From Reinekea thalattae (GTDB taxonomy: Bacteria; Pseudomonadota; Gammaproteobacteria; Pseudomonadales; Natronospirillaceae), in NCBI RefSeq assembly GCF_008041945.1, contig NZ_VKAD01000001.1:806001-870000 (forward strand): 64,000 nucleotides of DNA. Reading direction: 5' to 3'. Shown one piece after another: positions 29,694-41,168 of this stretch. Position 1 is the first letter of the stretch. Every line of letters starts with the position of its first letter. The translations under genes were made by a program, and so were the position numbers. The notes under the pieces were generated by a model. The model did not search any database, had not been told where the DNA came from, and saw nothing but the letters and a program-made list of their open reading frames with translations.

Positions 29694-30914
29694 TCAACCC
29701 TCCAACAACGTCAGCGCTTGGGCGACGGTATAAAAAGAGCCACCGATAAAGATCGGTTCATCCGGATATTGCTGATGAATAGCCGCCAACGCTTCAGCTA
29801 AAGAATGGTGCACTTGGCTTTTCTGCTCAAGGCTTTGCGCCAGCTGCTCGGCACTAAAGCCGCGCGGCACATCCAAACCGATACAGTGATAACTGCCAGC
29901 AATCGGCGCTAAGGCATTAGCAAAGCCTCGGCTGTCTTTGTCTTTCAGCATGCCCAATACAATATGATAACGCTGCGCAGCTAATGCCGTGGCAATATAG
30001 CCAGCGGCATGCGGATTATGACCAACATCCATAATCAACGCATGATCATGGTATAACGCCTGCTGCAAACGGCCTGCAACCTGCACTTGAGCAATAATGT
30101 CCTGTGCTTGTTCTGCATTCAAAGCAAACGGGCTTAAGGCAAAGGCTTGCAGCGCACTGGCAGCATTGGCTGCTGGAATATTCAGCGCTGAACGCGAACA
30201 TATTCCATCCTGCCAATAGAGGCTGTCGGTCTTTATTCCATGCTGCTGATTAAATGGATACAGATGAGCGCCAACCTTGCGAGCGGTTTGCTGTACGCTG
30301 TCTGGCATATTTTCTGAACCCAGCACCAAAGGCTTATCGGCGCGACAAATACTCGCCTTCTCGATGCCAATTTGGTTGATATCCGATCCTAAAAACGCCT
30401 CGTGATCTAAGCCGATGGTGGTCACAACACTGATATCTGGCTCGATAATATTGACCGCATCCAATCGGCCACCCAAGCCAATCTCTAATACCCAAACAGA
30501 TAACTCTAGCTGCTGGAATAAATAGAACGCCGCGAGCGTGGTGAATTCAAAATACGACAGTGACATTTGAGTCGCTTGACGAGCTTGCTCAACAGCGGCA
30601 AAGGCTTCAACCAACTGTTCATCTGTTGCAGGCACATTGTTGATGCGGATGCGCTCATTAAAACGCAATAGATGTGGTGAACTGTACTGGCCAACTGTTT
30701 GGCCCGCACCAAGAGCCAACGCATTAAGCGCAGCAACGGTGGTGCCTTTACCGTTAGTACCGGCAACAGTAAACACAAAGGCATTGGTTGGTTCGGGTAA
30801 AAGCTGAGCTAAGACCGTTTTTAGTCGGTCTAAGCCCATATCAATTTCTGTAGGGTGAATGGCTTCGATATAACCGAGCCATTCATTTAGGGTTGCGTTG
30901 TTAGGCGGGCACAT
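29694..30914 (-). CDS. folC: folylpolyglutamate/dihydrofolate synthase
   Basis: A bifunctional Mur-ligase-type enzyme that makes dihydrofolate and adds glutamate tails. I start at ATG 30914 ([20 protein letters not shown]); an in-frame TTG two codons earlier is less likely. The P-loop [11 protein letters not shown] is near residue 50, and [10 protein letters not shown] near 145. Length 406 aa is normal. The start overlaps the accD end by 14 bases, implying coupled translation. Confidence 0.96.
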   Translation of the reverse strand: MCPPNNATLNEWLGYIEAIHPTEIDMGLDRLKTVLAQLLPEPTNAFVFTVAGTNGKGTTVAALNALALGAGQTVGQYSSPHLLRFNERIRINNVPATDEQLVEAFAAVEQARQATQMSLSYFEFTTLAAFYLFQQLELSVWVLEIGLGGRLDAVNIIEPDISVVTTIGLDHEAFLGSDINQIGIEKASICRADKPLVLGSENMPDSVQQTARKVGAHLYPFNQQHGIKTDSLYWQDGICSRSALNIPAANAASALQAFALSPFALNAEQAQDIIAQVQVAGRLQQALYHDHALIMDVGHNPHAAGYIATALAAQRYHIVLGMLKDKDSRGFANALAPIAGSYHCIGLDVPRGFSAEQLAQSLEQKSQVHHSLAEALAAIHQQYPDEPIFIGGSFYTVAQALTLLEG

Positions 30915-31761
30915 TAACAAATTTTTTCAACACGCGAGAAAGCGTTGTTCTCAGTTCACTTCGGCTGACAATCATATCGATAGCACCCTTTTCTAACAAG
31001 AACTCACTGCGTTGAAAGCCTTCTGGAAGTTTTTCGCGAACGGTTTGCTCAATAACACGCGGACCGGCAAAGCCGATCAAGGCATTAGGTTCGGCAACAT
31101 TAATGTCACCTAACAGCGCCAACGATGCCGAAACACCACCAAAGCATGGATCAATCATTACCGAAACGTAAGGCGTACCCTGCTGTTTGAGTCGCTCTAA
31201 GATAGCGCTGGTTTTCGCCATCTGCATAAGCGAGAACAAGGCTTCCTGCATACGAGCACCACCGGAAGTTGCAAAGCAGATAAACGGAATGTTTTTCTCT
31301 TGCGCAACACTGGCGGCCTGTACAAATTTTTCACCAACAACCGAGCCCATAGAACCGCCCATAAAGGCAAAGTCGAACGCGGCAACAACAACCGGCAAGC
31401 CTTCAACGGTGCCTTGCATGGCAACTAAGGCATCGTTTTCGCCGGTCTGTTTTTGCGCAGCAGTTAAGCGGTCTTTATAGCGTTTGCTGTCTTTAAAGCG
31501 CAGTTTATCTTCAGGTTTTACATCCGCGGCAATTTCGACTCGGCCGTCGGTGTCTAAAAACATATCCAAACGGCGACGAGCACCAATACGCATGTGGTGA
31601 TCACATTTTGGACAAACATCGAGATTCTTTTCTAATTCTGGTCGGTACAGAACCGCTGAACACTTTGGACACTTTTTCCACAAGCCTTCAGGAACATTAG
31701 AACGACGCTCCGAATCAGAACGAATAATCGAAGGTACGATTTTCTCCAGCCAGCTGCTCAT
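30901..31761 (-). CDS. accD: acetyl-CoA carboxylase carboxyltransferase beta subunit
   Basis: With AccA (not in the window) it transfers the carboxyl group from biotin to acetyl-CoA, the first step of fatty acid synthesis. The N-terminal zinc ribbon has two pairs of Cys in [13 protein letters not shown] and VCPKCDHHM (about residues 29-56), followed by the crotonase-fold domain with [11 protein letters not shown] and [17 protein letters not shown]. Length 286 aa is typical. It sits between trpF and folC, as in Pseudomonas. Confidence 0.97.
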   Translation of the reverse strand: MSSWLEKIVPSIIRSDSERRSNVPEGLWKKCPKCSAVLYRPELEKNLDVCPKCDHHMRIGARRRLDMFLDTDGRVEIAADVKPEDKLRFKDSKRYKDRLTAAQKQTGENDALVAMQGTVEGLPVVVAAFDFAFMGGSMGSVVGEKFVQAASVAQEKNIPFICFATSGGARMQEALFSLMQMAKTSAILERLKQQGTPYVSVMIDPCFGGVSASLALLGDINVAEPNALIGFAGPRVIEQTVREKLPEGFQRSEFLLEKGAIDMIVSRSELRTTLSRVLKKFVNVPA

Positions 31762-31847
31762 AGAGCCCCCATTAATGAGTTAATATAATTGATGTCGCTA
31801 TTATTACTTATTTCATGCCATCGTTTATCAAGCATGATAAGAGACAC

Positions 31848-32492
31848 TTATGAAGAATTTTCAATGAATAGCGCATCTGCCTGCCGAACAGCTTCGGCAA
31901 AAGCAAAAATTTTATCGATATCTTTGATGCCTGGCGCCTGCTCAATACCACCAGCAACGTCGACTGCATAAGGCCTCAGAGCCTGTATCGCAGTGCCAAC
32001 ATTGTCAGCATTAAGGCCTCCGGCTAAAAATAATTTATGCCGAATCGACTCTGGTGTCATAGACCAATCAAACTGCTGGCCGGTTCCACCAGGAACACCC
32101 TTTACATAAGCATCTAACATAATAGCATCCGCTTGGTGATGCTCGGCTATTTTTTCGGCTACTTCGGCGGCGGATTTGACTCGCAGCGCCTTGATATAAC
32201 GACGGCCAAACTGCTGACAAAACTCTGCTGACTCATCACCATGAAACTGCAAAATATCCGCACCAGTCGCAGCAACCACGTCATTCACAAAGTTGACCTC
32301 TGGATTAACGAACAGCGCTACCTTATCGACAGCAAGACTGACATGCTGCGCTAGCTTCTCGGCTTGCGAAACCTCAATATAACGGCCGCTAGGCGGATAA
32401 AAAATCATACCGATGGCGTCGGCACCCGCTTGGCAGGCAGCTTCGACATCTTCTGATCGAGTCATGCCGCACATCTTTATTCGGGTTCTCAT
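31848..32492 (-). CDS. trpF: phosphoribosylanthranilate isomerase
   Basis: A (beta/alpha)8-barrel isomerase of tryptophan synthesis. The opening IKMCGMTRSEDVEAACQAG contains the catalytic Cys in the KMCG motif, and GMIFYPPSGRYI follows. I use the ATG at 32492 (MRTRIKMCG), 214 aa; a GTG three codons earlier is possible. In this organism trpF is separated from trpC and sits next to accD, as in pseudomonads where trpF-trpB-trpA is split; trpBA are absent here. Confidence 0.96.
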   Translation of the reverse strand: MRTRIKMCGMTRSEDVEAACQAGADAIGMIFYPPSGRYIEVSQAEKLAQHVSLAVDKVALFVNPEVNFVNDVVAATGADILQFHGDESAEFCQQFGRRYIKALRVKSAAEVAEKIAEHHQADAIMLDAYVKGVPGGTGQQFDWSMTPESIRHKLFLAGGLNADNVGTAIQALRPYAVDVAGGIEQAPGIKDIDKIFAFAEAVRQADALFIENSS

Positions 32493-32525
32493 TGCTGTCA
32501 CGAATTAGTTGCCTTCTTGCTTTGT

Positions 32526-33386
32526 TTACACGGGACGAAAACTGGGCGCTAAGTTTGCTATGAGTGGTTCAATAAAACTAGGGCCTGCGTCTAACTTTGG
32601 TAGATCATTACGTTCATAGTCGGCCCGCACAAAATATAGGCCATCACCATGAGCCGTGACACCACCTTTTTTTCGATCCTGATAAGCCAGTACCTGCTGC
32701 GCCCATTCGATAGGTTTTCGGCCTCGACCAATGGGCAGCAGGACACCAACTAGGTTACGCACCATATGATGCAAAAAGCCATCGGCTCTCACCTGTAAAA
32801 TAACAAACTCACCAACGCGCTCAATCGATAGCTCTTTTAATGTTCGTACCGGTGAGTGGGCTTGGCATTCGGCAGCACGAAAGGAACTAAAGTCGTGCTG
32901 GCCAAGCAATAAGTTCGCAGCCTGTTGCATTTTTTCGGCATCCAGCGGGTAGCGTTCCCACGTCGTTAGCTCATTCAACAATGCCGACTTCACCCAGTTG
33001 TTATAAATCACAAAACGGTAACAGCGCTCTTTGGCAGAAAAGCGCGCATGAAATTCAGTATCGACCTGTTTCACCCAGCGCACACTAATATCATCCGGCA
33101 ACCGACCATTAATGCCCATTTGCCAACCATATTCGCTGCGTTCACTTTGAGTATCGAAATGCACTATTTGGTTGGTGGCGTGCACGCCAGCATCGGTACG
33201 GCCAGCAACAATGCTGGCAACTGGTTCATTAGCAACCGATGAAATTGCCGATTCCAACGCTTGCTGGACAGTGGGCACACCGCTGCGTTGCACTTGCCAA
33301 CCACGATAACGAGTGCCGCGATATTCAATCGCCATGGCTATACGAAAACGATCGGTTGGTCGTTCAAATTCAAATACTTCACACAT
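32526..33386 (-). CDS. truA: tRNA pseudouridine synthase A
   Basis: Makes pseudouridine 38-40 in the anticodon stem-loop of many tRNAs. The catalytic Asp is in GRTDAGVHATNQIVHF (about residue 63). A conserved FLHHMVRNLVG segment is near residue 200. Length 286 aa is normal, and the gene lies between fimV and trpF as in Pseudomonas. The N-terminus (MCEVFEFERPTDRF) is slightly extended relative to E. coli. Confidence 0.96.
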   Translation of the reverse strand: MCEVFEFERPTDRFRIAMAIEYRGTRYRGWQVQRSGVPTVQQALESAISSVANEPVASIVAGRTDAGVHATNQIVHFDTQSERSEYGWQMGINGRLPDDISVRWVKQVDTEFHARFSAKERCYRFVIYNNWVKSALLNELTTWERYPLDAEKMQQAANLLLGQHDFSSFRAAECQAHSPVRTLKELSIERVGEFVILQVRADGFLHHMVRNLVGVLLPIGRGRKPIEWAQQVLAYQDRKKGGVTAHGDGLYFVRADYERNDLPKLDAGPSFIEPLIANLAPSFRPV

Positions 33387-33414
33387 ACCAATAAGATTCT
33401 TTCTGTGAGGAAAT

Positions 33415-33439
33415 AAAAAAGCCGCTCGGCGCGACTTTT
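33415..33439 (-). terminator. intrinsic terminator after fimV
   Basis: The minus strand reads AAAAGTCGC, a five-base loop, then GCGGCTTTT and more T (one G-T pair). It lies 28 bases past the fimV stop and ahead of truA, so truA-trpF probably need read-through or their own promoter. Confidence 0.85.
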
Positions 33440-33466
33440 AAAAATAACTTGCAAGCTGAGAGCTTG

Positions 33467-36343
33467 CTATTGCATTTGGTCGATCAACGCTTGCGCCTGT
33501 GCTTGCTGATCTTCATTACCCTCGCCTAATACTTCGTTGAGGATATCGCGAGCGCCTTCTAAGTCTTCCATTTCCATGTAAGCGCGAGCTAGATCCAGTT
33601 TGGTACTGGCTTCATCGCTGCCCGATAAGAAGTTAAAGTCTTCATCATCGAGGTCTGACTCGCTGCCAAAATCATCGCCCTGACCTTCTAGGTCTTCAAT
33701 ATAGGCATCCAGACCTTGAGCAAATTCTGGCTCGGTTTCAGGTTCAGACTCTAATTCTGGTTCAACCTCAGGTTCAGATTCAACTTCAGGCTCTGCTTCA
33801 ACTTCTGGTTCTGGTTCAACCTCAGGCTCTGGTTCTGGTTCAACCTCAGGCTCTGGCTCTGGTTCAACCTCAGGTTCGGCTTCTGGCTCTGGTTCAACCT
33901 CAGCTTCGGCTTCAACTTCAGGCTCAGATTCGATTTCTGGTTCGATTTCGGGTTCAACTTCAGGCTCTGCTTCTGCAGTATTATCGGAACCGAAAAATAA
34001 CTCTGCATCATCATCTTCTGAATCACTCGGCGCTTCCGGCTCAGGCTCTGATTCTGCTTGAACCTCTAGTTCTGGCTCTGCTTCTAATTCAGGTTCTGGA
34101 GTCGGCTCTGGTTGAACTTCTGGCTCTGCTTCTAATTCAGGCTCTGGAGTCGGTTCTGGTTGAACTTCTGGCTCTGCTTCAATTTCCAATTCAGCTTCTG
34201 GCTCAAGAGCTTCCAAGTCCAGTTCATCTTCATCGAATGGCAAGGTAGCGCTGTCGTCATCACCAATGGTCGGCGTAACTAGATCATCGTCATCAAGATC
34301 TTCATCTAGGTCTAAATTCAGTACCGGATCTTCATCGATATCGAGTTCGTTTAGATCCAAGCTAAAGTCTAAATCTTCAAGCTCACTGTCGTCGATATCA
34401 ATATCGCTATCGTCGTCTGGCAAGGAATAGGAATTCAGTGAAAAGTCTAGATCATCCGGTTCTTCAAGCTCTTCTAACTCAGCATCAAAGTCGTCTAGCT
34501 CATCTAATTCATCCAGATCGTCTAAATCTTCTTCCAACTCAGGGTGATCAACCTGTGCTGGCGTTGTCAGTTTATTGCGTAACTCAGCAACAGCCTGATG
34601 CTGTGCAACCGACAATTTAAGCTCTGAGGCTAGATCATCAAAAGCATCTAGATCGCCAGTTTCGACATATAAATCTAACAGCTTAAGGCCAATTGCCGTA
34701 CGGTTAGGAAACTGCTTACGAGCTTCCAACAGCTTGGTCTCAGCCTGATCGTATTTCTGATACGCCATGTACATATCGGCTTCAGAGATTGGGTCAAGCT
34801 GCTCTGGCTCAGGCTGTGCGACTGGCGTTTCAGCAACATCGTCATCTTCATCCTGATCATCGTCTAACGAACGGTAGTTATAGTCATGCTCGTCATCGGC
34901 GGCCAGATCAATACCGTCGAGTTCGTCGTCCAACATCTCATCGCGTTTGTTACCACGACGCGCCAAAGCCAAAAACGGCAGTAGCAACAACAATAAGACA
35001 GCCGCTGCCGCGATCGCCATATTGCGAGTACTCGCCATCACCCACTCGACCAGTTGATCAATATAGGGCTTGGCTTGCTGATATTTTTCTAGCAGGTACT
35101 GAACCGCTGGGTTCTGCATGCTAAAGAAGGCAGGCTTCTCAGTTGAAACAAGGTCGTCATCTAGGCCGCTATCGGTTTGGCCTAATGTCTGCTGCACTTC
35201 CGCCAGATCGTTATTTTGGATCTCTAGCAGTCGCTCCATGATAGCGATCTGCTCTTGCAAGTCAGAAACTTGAGTCTCTAACTGGCTGCGCTCATTTTGG
35301 TACTGATCGTTCAGTTCTTCGGCGGCGTTAAGCTGATTTTGTAATCGATCGACTTCGACGGCGATATCGCCTGAGGCCGACGTTGTCTGGCTGCCATCTT
35401 GCGCCGATAGCTCTAAATAACCATCTGGATTACGCTCTGCTTCAGAGTTAGGCAAGGCCGATGCAGTGGTGTCGGTAGCAGACAATTGCAGTTCACTATT
35501 ACGGGCTTCACGGCGAAGGTCCGCGGCCAAGTTCTGCGCTCGTACTTCGGCAACAGCCTGCTGGAAGCTGCGCACAGCTATTTGCGCTTCGGTTGGCAGT
35601 ACTAGGCGGCTACCGGCTCGTACCAAGTTGATGTTTTCATCGATAAAGGCATTCGGGTTTAAATCCTGAATCGCCAACATGATTTGCTGTACCGAATAGT
35701 CATCATGCTCTGGCATCTGCAATGCGATTTCCCAGAGAGTATCTCCGCGTACAACATTGTATGGGCTGGCAATGGCTGGCGCTTGAATCGGCTGTGGCGC
35801 TGGAGCAGGCGTAGATTCCGTAACCGATTCCGGCTCGGCAGTCGCAACCGGAGCAACATTTGGTGTTGGCTGCACGCTCGGTTCTGCAACCAATGGCTGA
35901 GTCACAGCTGGCTCAACAATCAATGAGTCTAACGATAAGCCGTCGTCGAATACCGGAGGATCTAAAAGGATGGTGTATTCTTTAAACAGCCGTCCGCCGG
36001 GCCAATTGACCTCGACTAAAAAATTCAAGAAAGGTTCGCGTACCACTTGGCGAGTAGAAACCGCAATAACGATGTCGCCATTGGTTTTTTGTTGAGTGAC
36101 AAATTGGATATTAGAAAGGAAAAAATTACGCTCGATGCCGGCTCGGCGGAAATCATCAATTGAGGCCAACGTTGGCAGGATGTCTTGCTCTTCCAAACCC
36201 TGCAGCTGCGTTAACTGAATCTCTGCCTGTAACGGTTGATTTAGGTTGGAGTCGACAGTGATATTGCCCAATCCAAGACCGAATGCAGAACTGCTAAATA
36301 CCAGAAAGGTGGCAAGTATCAGTAACGTTTGTTTTTTTACCAT
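33467..36343 (-). CDS. fimV: FimV-family pilus/polarity protein
   Basis: A large inner-membrane protein that in Pseudomonas organises type IV pilus assembly and polar signalling through its periplasmic LysM domain. I start at the ATG of [16 protein letters not shown] (958 aa), since GGAGGAAAGGA lies before it and a signal peptide follows. In order: signal peptide, FimV N-terminal domain, a Pro-rich linker, LysM ([15 protein letters not shown], about residue 190), coiled coil (about 325-385), one transmembrane helix ([20 protein letters not shown]), then a very acidic cytoplasmic region with Pro-Glu repeats and the C-terminal FimV/TPR motif ([20 protein letters not shown]). Confidence 0.95.
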   Translation of the reverse strand: MVKKQTLLILATFLVFSSSAFGLGLGNITVDSNLNQPLQAEIQLTQLQGLEEQDILPTLASIDDFRRAGIERNFFLSNIQFVTQQKTNGDIVIAVSTRQVVREPFLNFLVEVNWPGGRLFKEYTILLDPPVFDDGLSLDSLIVEPAVTQPLVAEPSVQPTPNVAPVATAEPESVTESTPAPAPQPIQAPAIASPYNVVRGDTLWEIALQMPEHDDYSVQQIMLAIQDLNPNAFIDENINLVRAGSRLVLPTEAQIAVRSFQQAVAEVRAQNLAADLRREARNSELQLSATDTTASALPNSEAERNPDGYLELSAQDGSQTTSASGDIAVEVDRLQNQLNAAEELNDQYQNERSQLETQVSDLQEQIAIMERLLEIQNNDLAEVQQTLGQTDSGLDDDLVSTEKPAFFSMQNPAVQYLLEKYQQAKPYIDQLVEWVMASTRNMAIAAAAVLLLLLLPFLALARRGNKRDEMLDDELDGIDLAADDEHDYNYRSLDDDQDEDDDVAETPVAQPEPEQLDPISEADMYMAYQKYDQAETKLLEARKQFPNRTAIGLKLLDLYVETGDLDAFDDLASELKLSVAQHQAVAELRNKLTTPAQVDHPELEEDLDDLDELDELDDFDAELEELEEPDDLDFSLNSYSLPDDDSDIDIDDSELEDLDFSLDLNELDIDEDPVLNLDLDEDLDDDDLVTPTIGDDDSATLPFDEDELDLEALEPEAELEIEAEPEVQPEPTPEPELEAEPEVQPEPTPEPELEAEPELEVQAESEPEPEAPSDSEDDDAELFFGSDNTAEAEPEVEPEIEPEIESEPEVEAEAEVEPEPEAEPEVEPEPEPEVEPEPEPEVEPEPEVEAEPEVESEPEVEPELESEPETEPEFAQGLDAYIEDLEGQGDDFGSESDLDDEDFNFLSGSDEASTKLDLARAYMEMEDLEGARDILNEVLGEGNEDQQAQAQALIDQMQ
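33722..34206. repeat. degenerate Pro-Glu tandem repeats inside fimV
   Basis: About 160 codons encode alternating E-P-E-V/E-P-E-P units. Part is a near-exact duplication coding for [16 protein letters not shown] twice in a row. The low-complexity DNA (CTCAGGCTCTGGTTCTGGTT-like units on the plus strand) is prone to slippage, so length may vary between strains. Confidence 0.85.
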
Positions 36344-36683
36344 TTCTTTTTCCTTTCCTCCGAGCTGTATCCAAAAACAACCCAAGAGGGCCTTTCATAA
36401 AAAAACCGAAGTACACCAAACCAAAAACAAATTACTTAATGCGGCGCTCTAAGGTCTTACACTGGTGAAAATATAATAGAAAGAACATTTAAAACTATCG
36501 CTAAGTATTATTTATTAAAGGGCTTTTAGCAACACAGTGCCTGTTATAGTTCGCACTTTCAAAAAAATTCCAGTCTTATTAGCGGCAATTTATCGAACTG
36601 AAGGCTATTTTTTTCGGCAAGGCAACGAAAAACGCCCCAACTAATCAGATTAGTTGAGGCGTTTATGAGTGCCACTAAAAAGC
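36344..36683. other. gene-free stretch between fimV and asd
   Basis: A 340-base AT-rich gap. Its right end carries the asd terminator; the left end carries the fimV ribosome binding site. A minus-strand AT-rich segment around 36468-36480 (TATTATATTTT) could hold the -10 of fimV, but no convincing -35 is seen. No coding or RNA gene is visible. Confidence 0.6.
36628..36664 (-). terminator. intrinsic terminator after asd
   Basis: The minus strand reads AAACGCC and AACTAAT, a short turn, then ATTAGTT and GGCGTTTTT. The stem is interrupted by a small mismatch. It lies 20 bases past the asd stop codon and ends the leuCDB-asd transcript. Confidence 0.85.
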
Positions 36684-37802
36684 TTACAGATCGTTTTTAA
36701 GTATCGCGAGCATGCGGCGCAACGGCTCTGCTGCACCCCACAATAGCTGGTCGCCAACGGTAAAGGCGCTGATGTACTCAGGCCCCATTGCCAGTTTACG
36801 CACACGACCAACAGGCACATTCATGGTGCCGGTTACGGCAGCAGGCGTTAGCTCACGCATCGATAGTTCACGATCGTTAGGTACATAACGCACCCAATCG
36901 TTTGCACCACTGATAATTTCACCCAAGGATTCCACTGACACGTCTTTTTTCAGCTTCAACGTAATGGCTTGTGAGTGACTGCGCATTGCGCCAATACGAA
37001 CACATAAACCGTCGATCGGTACTGGCTGATTTGAGCTGCCTAATATTTTATTGGCCTCTACCTGAGCTTTCCATTCTTCTTTGCTTTGGCCTGAAGCCAT
37101 TGGCTTGTCGATCCAAGGAATCAAACTACCCGCCAGTGGCACACCGAATTGATCGCACGGGTAGTCTTCTGAACGAATAAAGTCAGCGACTTTTTTATCC
37201 AACTCCAAAATAGCACTGGCCGGATCATTTAATAGCGCAGCCGAAGTATTATGAATAGCGCCCATTTGCGAAATAAGCTCACGCATATTGCGCGCACCAG
37301 CACCAGATGCAGCTTGGTAAGTCATCGGCGATGCCCACTCGACCAAATCTTCTGCAAACAGGCCGTGCAAACCTAGCAACATCAAACTAACCGTACAGTT
37401 ACCACCAACAAAGGTTTTAACACCTGACTCCAATGCTTGGTCGATCATTTTGCGGTTAACAGGGTCAAGCACGATGACCGAATCTTCTGCCATTCGCAAA
37501 GAAGAAGCGGCATCGATCCAGTAACCGTTCCAACCAGAATCACGCAATGGCTGATAAACCTCTGCGGTATAGTCCCCGCCTTGGCAGGTTAACACCACAT
37601 CGCAAGCAGCCAGTGCTTCAATACTGCTGGCATCTTCTAGCGTTGCTGCGCCTTGACCAACATCGGGAGCTGGCTGTCCTTTTTGACTGGTGGTAAAGAA
37701 GATCGGTTCAATGTTATTAAAATCGCCTTCTTCTTTTAGCCGCTGCATTAATACCGAGCCGACCATACCGCGCCAACCAACGATGCCTACTTTTAAACTC
37801 AT
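36684..37802 (-). CDS. asd: aspartate-semialdehyde dehydrogenase
   Basis: Reduces aspartyl phosphate to aspartate semialdehyde, the branch point to lysine/diaminopimelate, threonine and methionine. The N-terminal Rossmann motif is [17 protein letters not shown], and the catalytic Cys is in [17 protein letters not shown] (about residue 137). Length 372 aa matches the gammaproteobacterial Asd group. It lies 70 bases after leuB and before fimV, as in Pseudomonas. Confidence 0.97.
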   Translation of the reverse strand: MSLKVGIVGWRGMVGSVLMQRLKEEGDFNNIEPIFFTTSQKGQPAPDVGQGAATLEDASSIEALAACDVVLTCQGGDYTAEVYQPLRDSGWNGYWIDAASSLRMAEDSVIVLDPVNRKMIDQALESGVKTFVGGNCTVSLMLLGLHGLFAEDLVEWASPMTYQAASGAGARNMRELISQMGAIHNTSAALLNDPASAILELDKKVADFIRSEDYPCDQFGVPLAGSLIPWIDKPMASGQSKEEWKAQVEANKILGSSNQPVPIDGLCVRIGAMRSHSQAITLKLKKDVSVESLGEIISGANDWVRYVPNDRELSMRELTPAAVTGTMNVPVGRVRKLAMGPEYISAFTVGDQLLWGAAEPLRRMLAILKNDL

Positions 37803-37872
37803 GTTCGTTATTCCTCTTTAATTCTTTTTAGTGGCCAATCAACGTTAGCGATCAACCTAAATTAGCGATCGA

Positions 37873-38964
37873 CTAGGCTAAAGCTGCTAGTACAGCGTCG
37901 CCCATCTGCTCGGTCGAGACTAAATTCATACCTTCGGACTGAATATCCGCAGTACGGAAACCCTGATCGAGAGTCACGCCAACGGCATCTTCAATCGCTT
38001 GCGCGGCATCGGCTTCATCAAACGAATAACGCAACATCATCGCGACCGATAAGATAGTCGCCAACGGGTTAGCAATACCTTGACCTGCAATATCTGGCGC
38101 ACTGCCATGAATGGGCTCGTACATACCTTTGCCATTTTCATCCAACGAGGCCGAAGGCAACATACCGATAGAACCCGTCAACATAGCGGCACAATCGGAT
38201 AAAATGTCGCCAAACATATTGCCAGTTACCATAACGTCAAACTGCTTCGGTGCTCGTACCAACTGCATGGCCGCGTTATCGACGTACATGTGTGTTAGCT
38301 CAACATCTGGGTAGTCTTTTGCTAATTCATCCATAACTTCGCGCCACAATACGGTAGCTTCAAGCACGTTAGCCTTATCGACCGAGCAAAGCTTGCCGCC
38401 GCGCTTTTGCGCCGCTTCAAATGCTTGACGACCAATACGACGCACTTCAGATTCAGAATATTTGTAGGTGTTAAAACCTTCGCGCTCGCCATTTTCTAAT
38501 TCACGAATGCCACGTGGCTGACCAAAATAAATGCCGCCTGTCAGTTCACGCACAATCAAGAGATCCAAACCAGCAACCAACTCTGGCTTCAGTGAGCTGG
38601 CATCGGCCAATTGCGGATAAAGAATAGCCGGACGCAAATTACCAAACAGGTTGAGGTTCGAACGCAAACCCAGTAGACCTTTTTCGGGCCGAATGCTCAT
38701 ATCAACCGAATCCCATTTAGGGCCGCCAACAGCACCCAACAGCACAGCGTCGCAAGCTTTGGCTTTCTCTAATGTGATTTCTGGTAGTGGTGATCCGTGC
38801 GCATCAATTGCTGCACCGCCCACTAAACCCTTTTCAATATTGATGCCCAATGCGAACTTATCGTTCACGCGAGCCAAGACACGCTCTGCTTGTGCCACAA
38901 TTTCCGGACCAATACCATCACCTGGCAATACCAATACTTGACGAGACGCTACGTTAGAAGACAC
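37873..38964 (-). CDS. leuB: 3-isopropylmalate dehydrogenase
   Basis: Third step of leucine synthesis: NAD-dependent oxidative decarboxylation of 3-isopropylmalate. The family motifs [19 protein letters not shown] and the metal/NAD region [19 protein letters not shown] and [18 protein letters not shown] are present. The start codon is GTG, with AAGGGG eight bases upstream. Length 363 aa is normal. It follows leuD by 12 bases. Confidence 0.97.
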   Translation of the reverse strand: MSSNVASRQVLVLPGDGIGPEIVAQAERVLARVNDKFALGINIEKGLVGGAAIDAHGSPLPEITLEKAKACDAVLLGAVGGPKWDSVDMSIRPEKGLLGLRSNLNLFGNLRPAILYPQLADASSLKPELVAGLDLLIVRELTGGIYFGQPRGIRELENGEREGFNTYKYSESEVRRIGRQAFEAAQKRGGKLCSVDKANVLEATVLWREVMDELAKDYPDVELTHMYVDNAAMQLVRAPKQFDVMVTGNMFGDILSDCAAMLTGSIGMLPSASLDENGKGMYEPIHGSAPDIAGQGIANPLATILSVAMMLRYSFDEADAAQAIEDAVGVTLDQGFRTADIQSEGMNLVSTEQMGDAVLAALA

Positions 38965-38976
38965 TCAATAAACCCC

Positions 38977-39627
38977 TTATTTAATTTGGCCAAACACCCA
39001 CGGGTGCTGCTGTGCGCGTTGCTGTTCATACTGTTTAATTTTATCGGCTTCTTGCAAGGTAAGGCCGATATCGTCCAAACCATTAAGTAAGCAATGTTTG
39101 CGGAAAGCATCGACTTCAAAGCTCACCTGCTTACCTTCTGCATCGGTAATGGTTTGGCTTTCTAGGTCAACGGTGAGTTGATAGCCTTCGTTAGCGTCAA
39201 CGGTTTTAAACCAGCCATCCAAGACTTGCTCATCGACAACAATTGGCAAAACACCATTTTTAAAGCAGTTGTTATAGAAAATATCGGCAAAGCTGCTGGC
39301 TAAAATCACTCGAAAACCGAAGTCTTCTAACGCCCACGGCGCATGCTCACGGCTAGAACCACAGCCGAAATTTTCTCGGCTCATTAAGATACTTGCACCC
39401 TGATAGCGCGGCTGATTAAGCACAAAATCAGGATTAAGCGGCCGAGTGCTGTTATCCATATTCGGCCGACCTTCATCTAAATAGCGCAATTCGTCGAACA
39501 GGTTTGGGCCAAAGCCGCTGCGTTTAATCGACTTTAAAAACTGCTTTGGAATAATCATGTCAGTATCGATATTGGAGCGGTCTAGTGGCGCAACAATGCC
39601 AGTTACGGTCGTCAATGCTTTCATCAT
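38977..39627 (-). CDS. leuD: 3-isopropylmalate dehydratase small subunit
   Basis: Swivel-domain subunit, 216 aa, of the isopropylmalate isomerase. [12 protein letters not shown] and the substrate-binding loop [14 protein letters not shown] are diagnostic. Its ATG overlaps the leuC stop in a TAATG junction, so LeuC and LeuD are translated in a coupled way. A second ATG directly follows the first. Confidence 0.97.
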   Translation of the reverse strand: MMKALTTVTGIVAPLDRSNIDTDMIIPKQFLKSIKRSGFGPNLFDELRYLDEGRPNMDNSTRPLNPDFVLNQPRYQGASILMSRENFGCGSSREHAPWALEDFGFRVILASSFADIFYNNCFKNGVLPIVVDEQVLDGWFKTVDANEGYQLTVDLESQTITDAEGKQVSFEVDAFRKHCLLNGLDDIGLTLQEADKIKQYEQQRAQQHPWVFGQIK

Positions 39628-41048
39628 TAGGCTCCTTGTTCTGTAATATCAACAAAATGGCCAGCAATTGCCGCGGCGGCTGCCATCGCAGGGCTGACCA
39701 AATGAGTACGGCCACCAAAACCTTGGCGACCTTCAAAGTTACGGTTCGAGGTAGACGCACAGTGCTCACCCTCGCCTAACTTGTCGGCATTCATTGCCAA
39801 GCACATAGAACAACCCGGCTCTCGCCATTGGAAACCCGCTTCTTTAAAGATTTTATCCAAGCCTTCTTCTTCGGCTTGTTTTTTTACCAAGCCACTGCCG
39901 GGTACAACCAACGCTTCGATCAACGAGCCAGCCACCTTTTTGCCTTTGGCAACGGCCGCCGCAGCGCGCATGTCTTCAATACGAGAGTTAGTACAAGAGC
40001 CGATAAAGACACGGTCTAACTTGATATCGCGAATTTTTTGATTTGGCTGCAAGCCCATGTACTTCAACGCACGCTCAACACCCGACTTCTTCACTTCGTC
40101 ATCGAAATCGGCTGGGTTAGGCGCTTCACCGTTAATGTCCGTGACCATTTCTGGCGAGGTTCCCCACGTTACTTGCGGGTAAATATCTTGTGCATCCAAC
40201 AGAATATCTTTATCGAACACGGCACCTTCATCGCTGACTAAATCACGCCAAGCTTCTGCGGCTAACTCAAACTGCTCACCTTTCGGCGCAAATGGACGGC
40301 CTTTAAAGTAATTAATGGTGGTGTCATCAACCGCAACAAGACCAACACGTGCGCCCGCTTCGATCGACATATTACAAATAGTTAAGCGGCCTTCCATGCT
40401 AAGCGATTGAATCGCAGAGCCAGCAAATTCTAAGGCGCAGCCGTTACCACCGGCAGTACCGATTTGACCGATGATGTAAAGCACGATGTCTTTTGCTGTA
40501 ACACCTGGGCGCAACTCACCTTCAACACGAATACGCATGTTTTTCATTTTTCGTTGAATCAAACACTGCGTAGCCAATACATGCTCAACTTCGGAAGTGC
40601 CGATACCAAACGCCAACGAGCCCATCGCGCCGTGCGTTGAAGTATGGGAGTCGCCACACACAATGGTCATGCCCGGCAAGGTCGCGCCCTGCTCTGGGCC
40701 CATGACATGAACAATACCTTGGTTGATCGAATTCATATCGAATTCACGCACCCCAAAGTCGTTACAGTTGTCGTCCAAGGTTTTTACTTGGATGCGGGAG
40801 GTTTCATCGGCGATGCCATCAATGCCAGACTCACGCTCTTTTGCCGTGGTTGGCACGTTGTGGTCTGGTGTGGCGATATTGGTATCTAAACGCCAAGGCT
40901 TACGGCTTGCAATACGCAGTCCTTCAAACGCTTGTGGTGAAGTTACTTCGTGCAAAATTTGTCGGTCAATGTAGATCAAGGCAGTACCGTCGTCTCGCTC
41001 GGAAACAACGTGCATGTCCCATAATTTGTCGTAAAGCGTTTTCGCCAT
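39627..41048 (-). CDS. leuC: 3-isopropylmalate dehydratase large subunit
   Basis: Aconitase-type subunit, 473 aa, carrying a 4Fe-4S cluster. The cluster Cys residues are in [12 protein letters not shown] (about residue 350) and GCSMCLAMN (about 410-418). It starts [15 protein letters not shown]. It heads the leuCDB-asd unit and is divergent from a LysR gene 120 bases away, which may control it. I saw no leader peptide with Leu codons in that short gap. Confidence 0.97.
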   Translation of the reverse strand: MAKTLYDKLWDMHVVSERDDGTALIYIDRQILHEVTSPQAFEGLRIASRKPWRLDTNIATPDHNVPTTAKERESGIDGIADETSRIQVKTLDDNCNDFGVREFDMNSINQGIVHVMGPEQGATLPGMTIVCGDSHTSTHGAMGSLAFGIGTSEVEHVLATQCLIQRKMKNMRIRVEGELRPGVTAKDIVLYIIGQIGTAGGNGCALEFAGSAIQSLSMEGRLTICNMSIEAGARVGLVAVDDTTINYFKGRPFAPKGEQFELAAEAWRDLVSDEGAVFDKDILLDAQDIYPQVTWGTSPEMVTDINGEAPNPADFDDEVKKSGVERALKYMGLQPNQKIRDIKLDRVFIGSCTNSRIEDMRAAAAVAKGKKVAGSLIEALVVPGSGLVKKQAEEEGLDKIFKEAGFQWREPGCSMCLAMNADKLGEGEHCASTSNRNFEGRQGFGGRTHLVSPAMAAAAAIAGHFVDITEQGA

Positions 41049-41149
41049 GAGCCTAGGCCTCTTCCTGCTGGTTTTAATCGTATTTTTTTAATGGTGCCTA
41101 TTCTAATTAGACTGTAAGATAATACAAATTTATTATTTTTATGATTTCC

Positions 41150-41164
41150 ATTCCAAATAGGAAT
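41150..41164. promoter_or_regulatory. ATTCC-N5-GGAAT inverted repeat, LysR-type box
   Basis: A perfect 5-5-5 dyad with the T-N11-A pattern of LysR-type sites, four bases before the LysR start codon at 41169 and about 100 bases from leuC. It fits autoregulation of the LysR gene, or control of leuC. Confidence 0.45.
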
Positions 41165-41168
41165 ACCA

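Noticed and set aside
33751-34026. 92-residue Gln/Leu/Asn-rich minus-strand frame inside fimV
   Set aside because: It is the shifted reading of the repeat DNA; its composition simply mirrors the repeats and it lacks a ribosome binding site.
33722-34206. CRISPR or noncoding repeat array
   Set aside because: The repeats are in frame with FimV and encode Pro-Glu units, so they are a protein feature.
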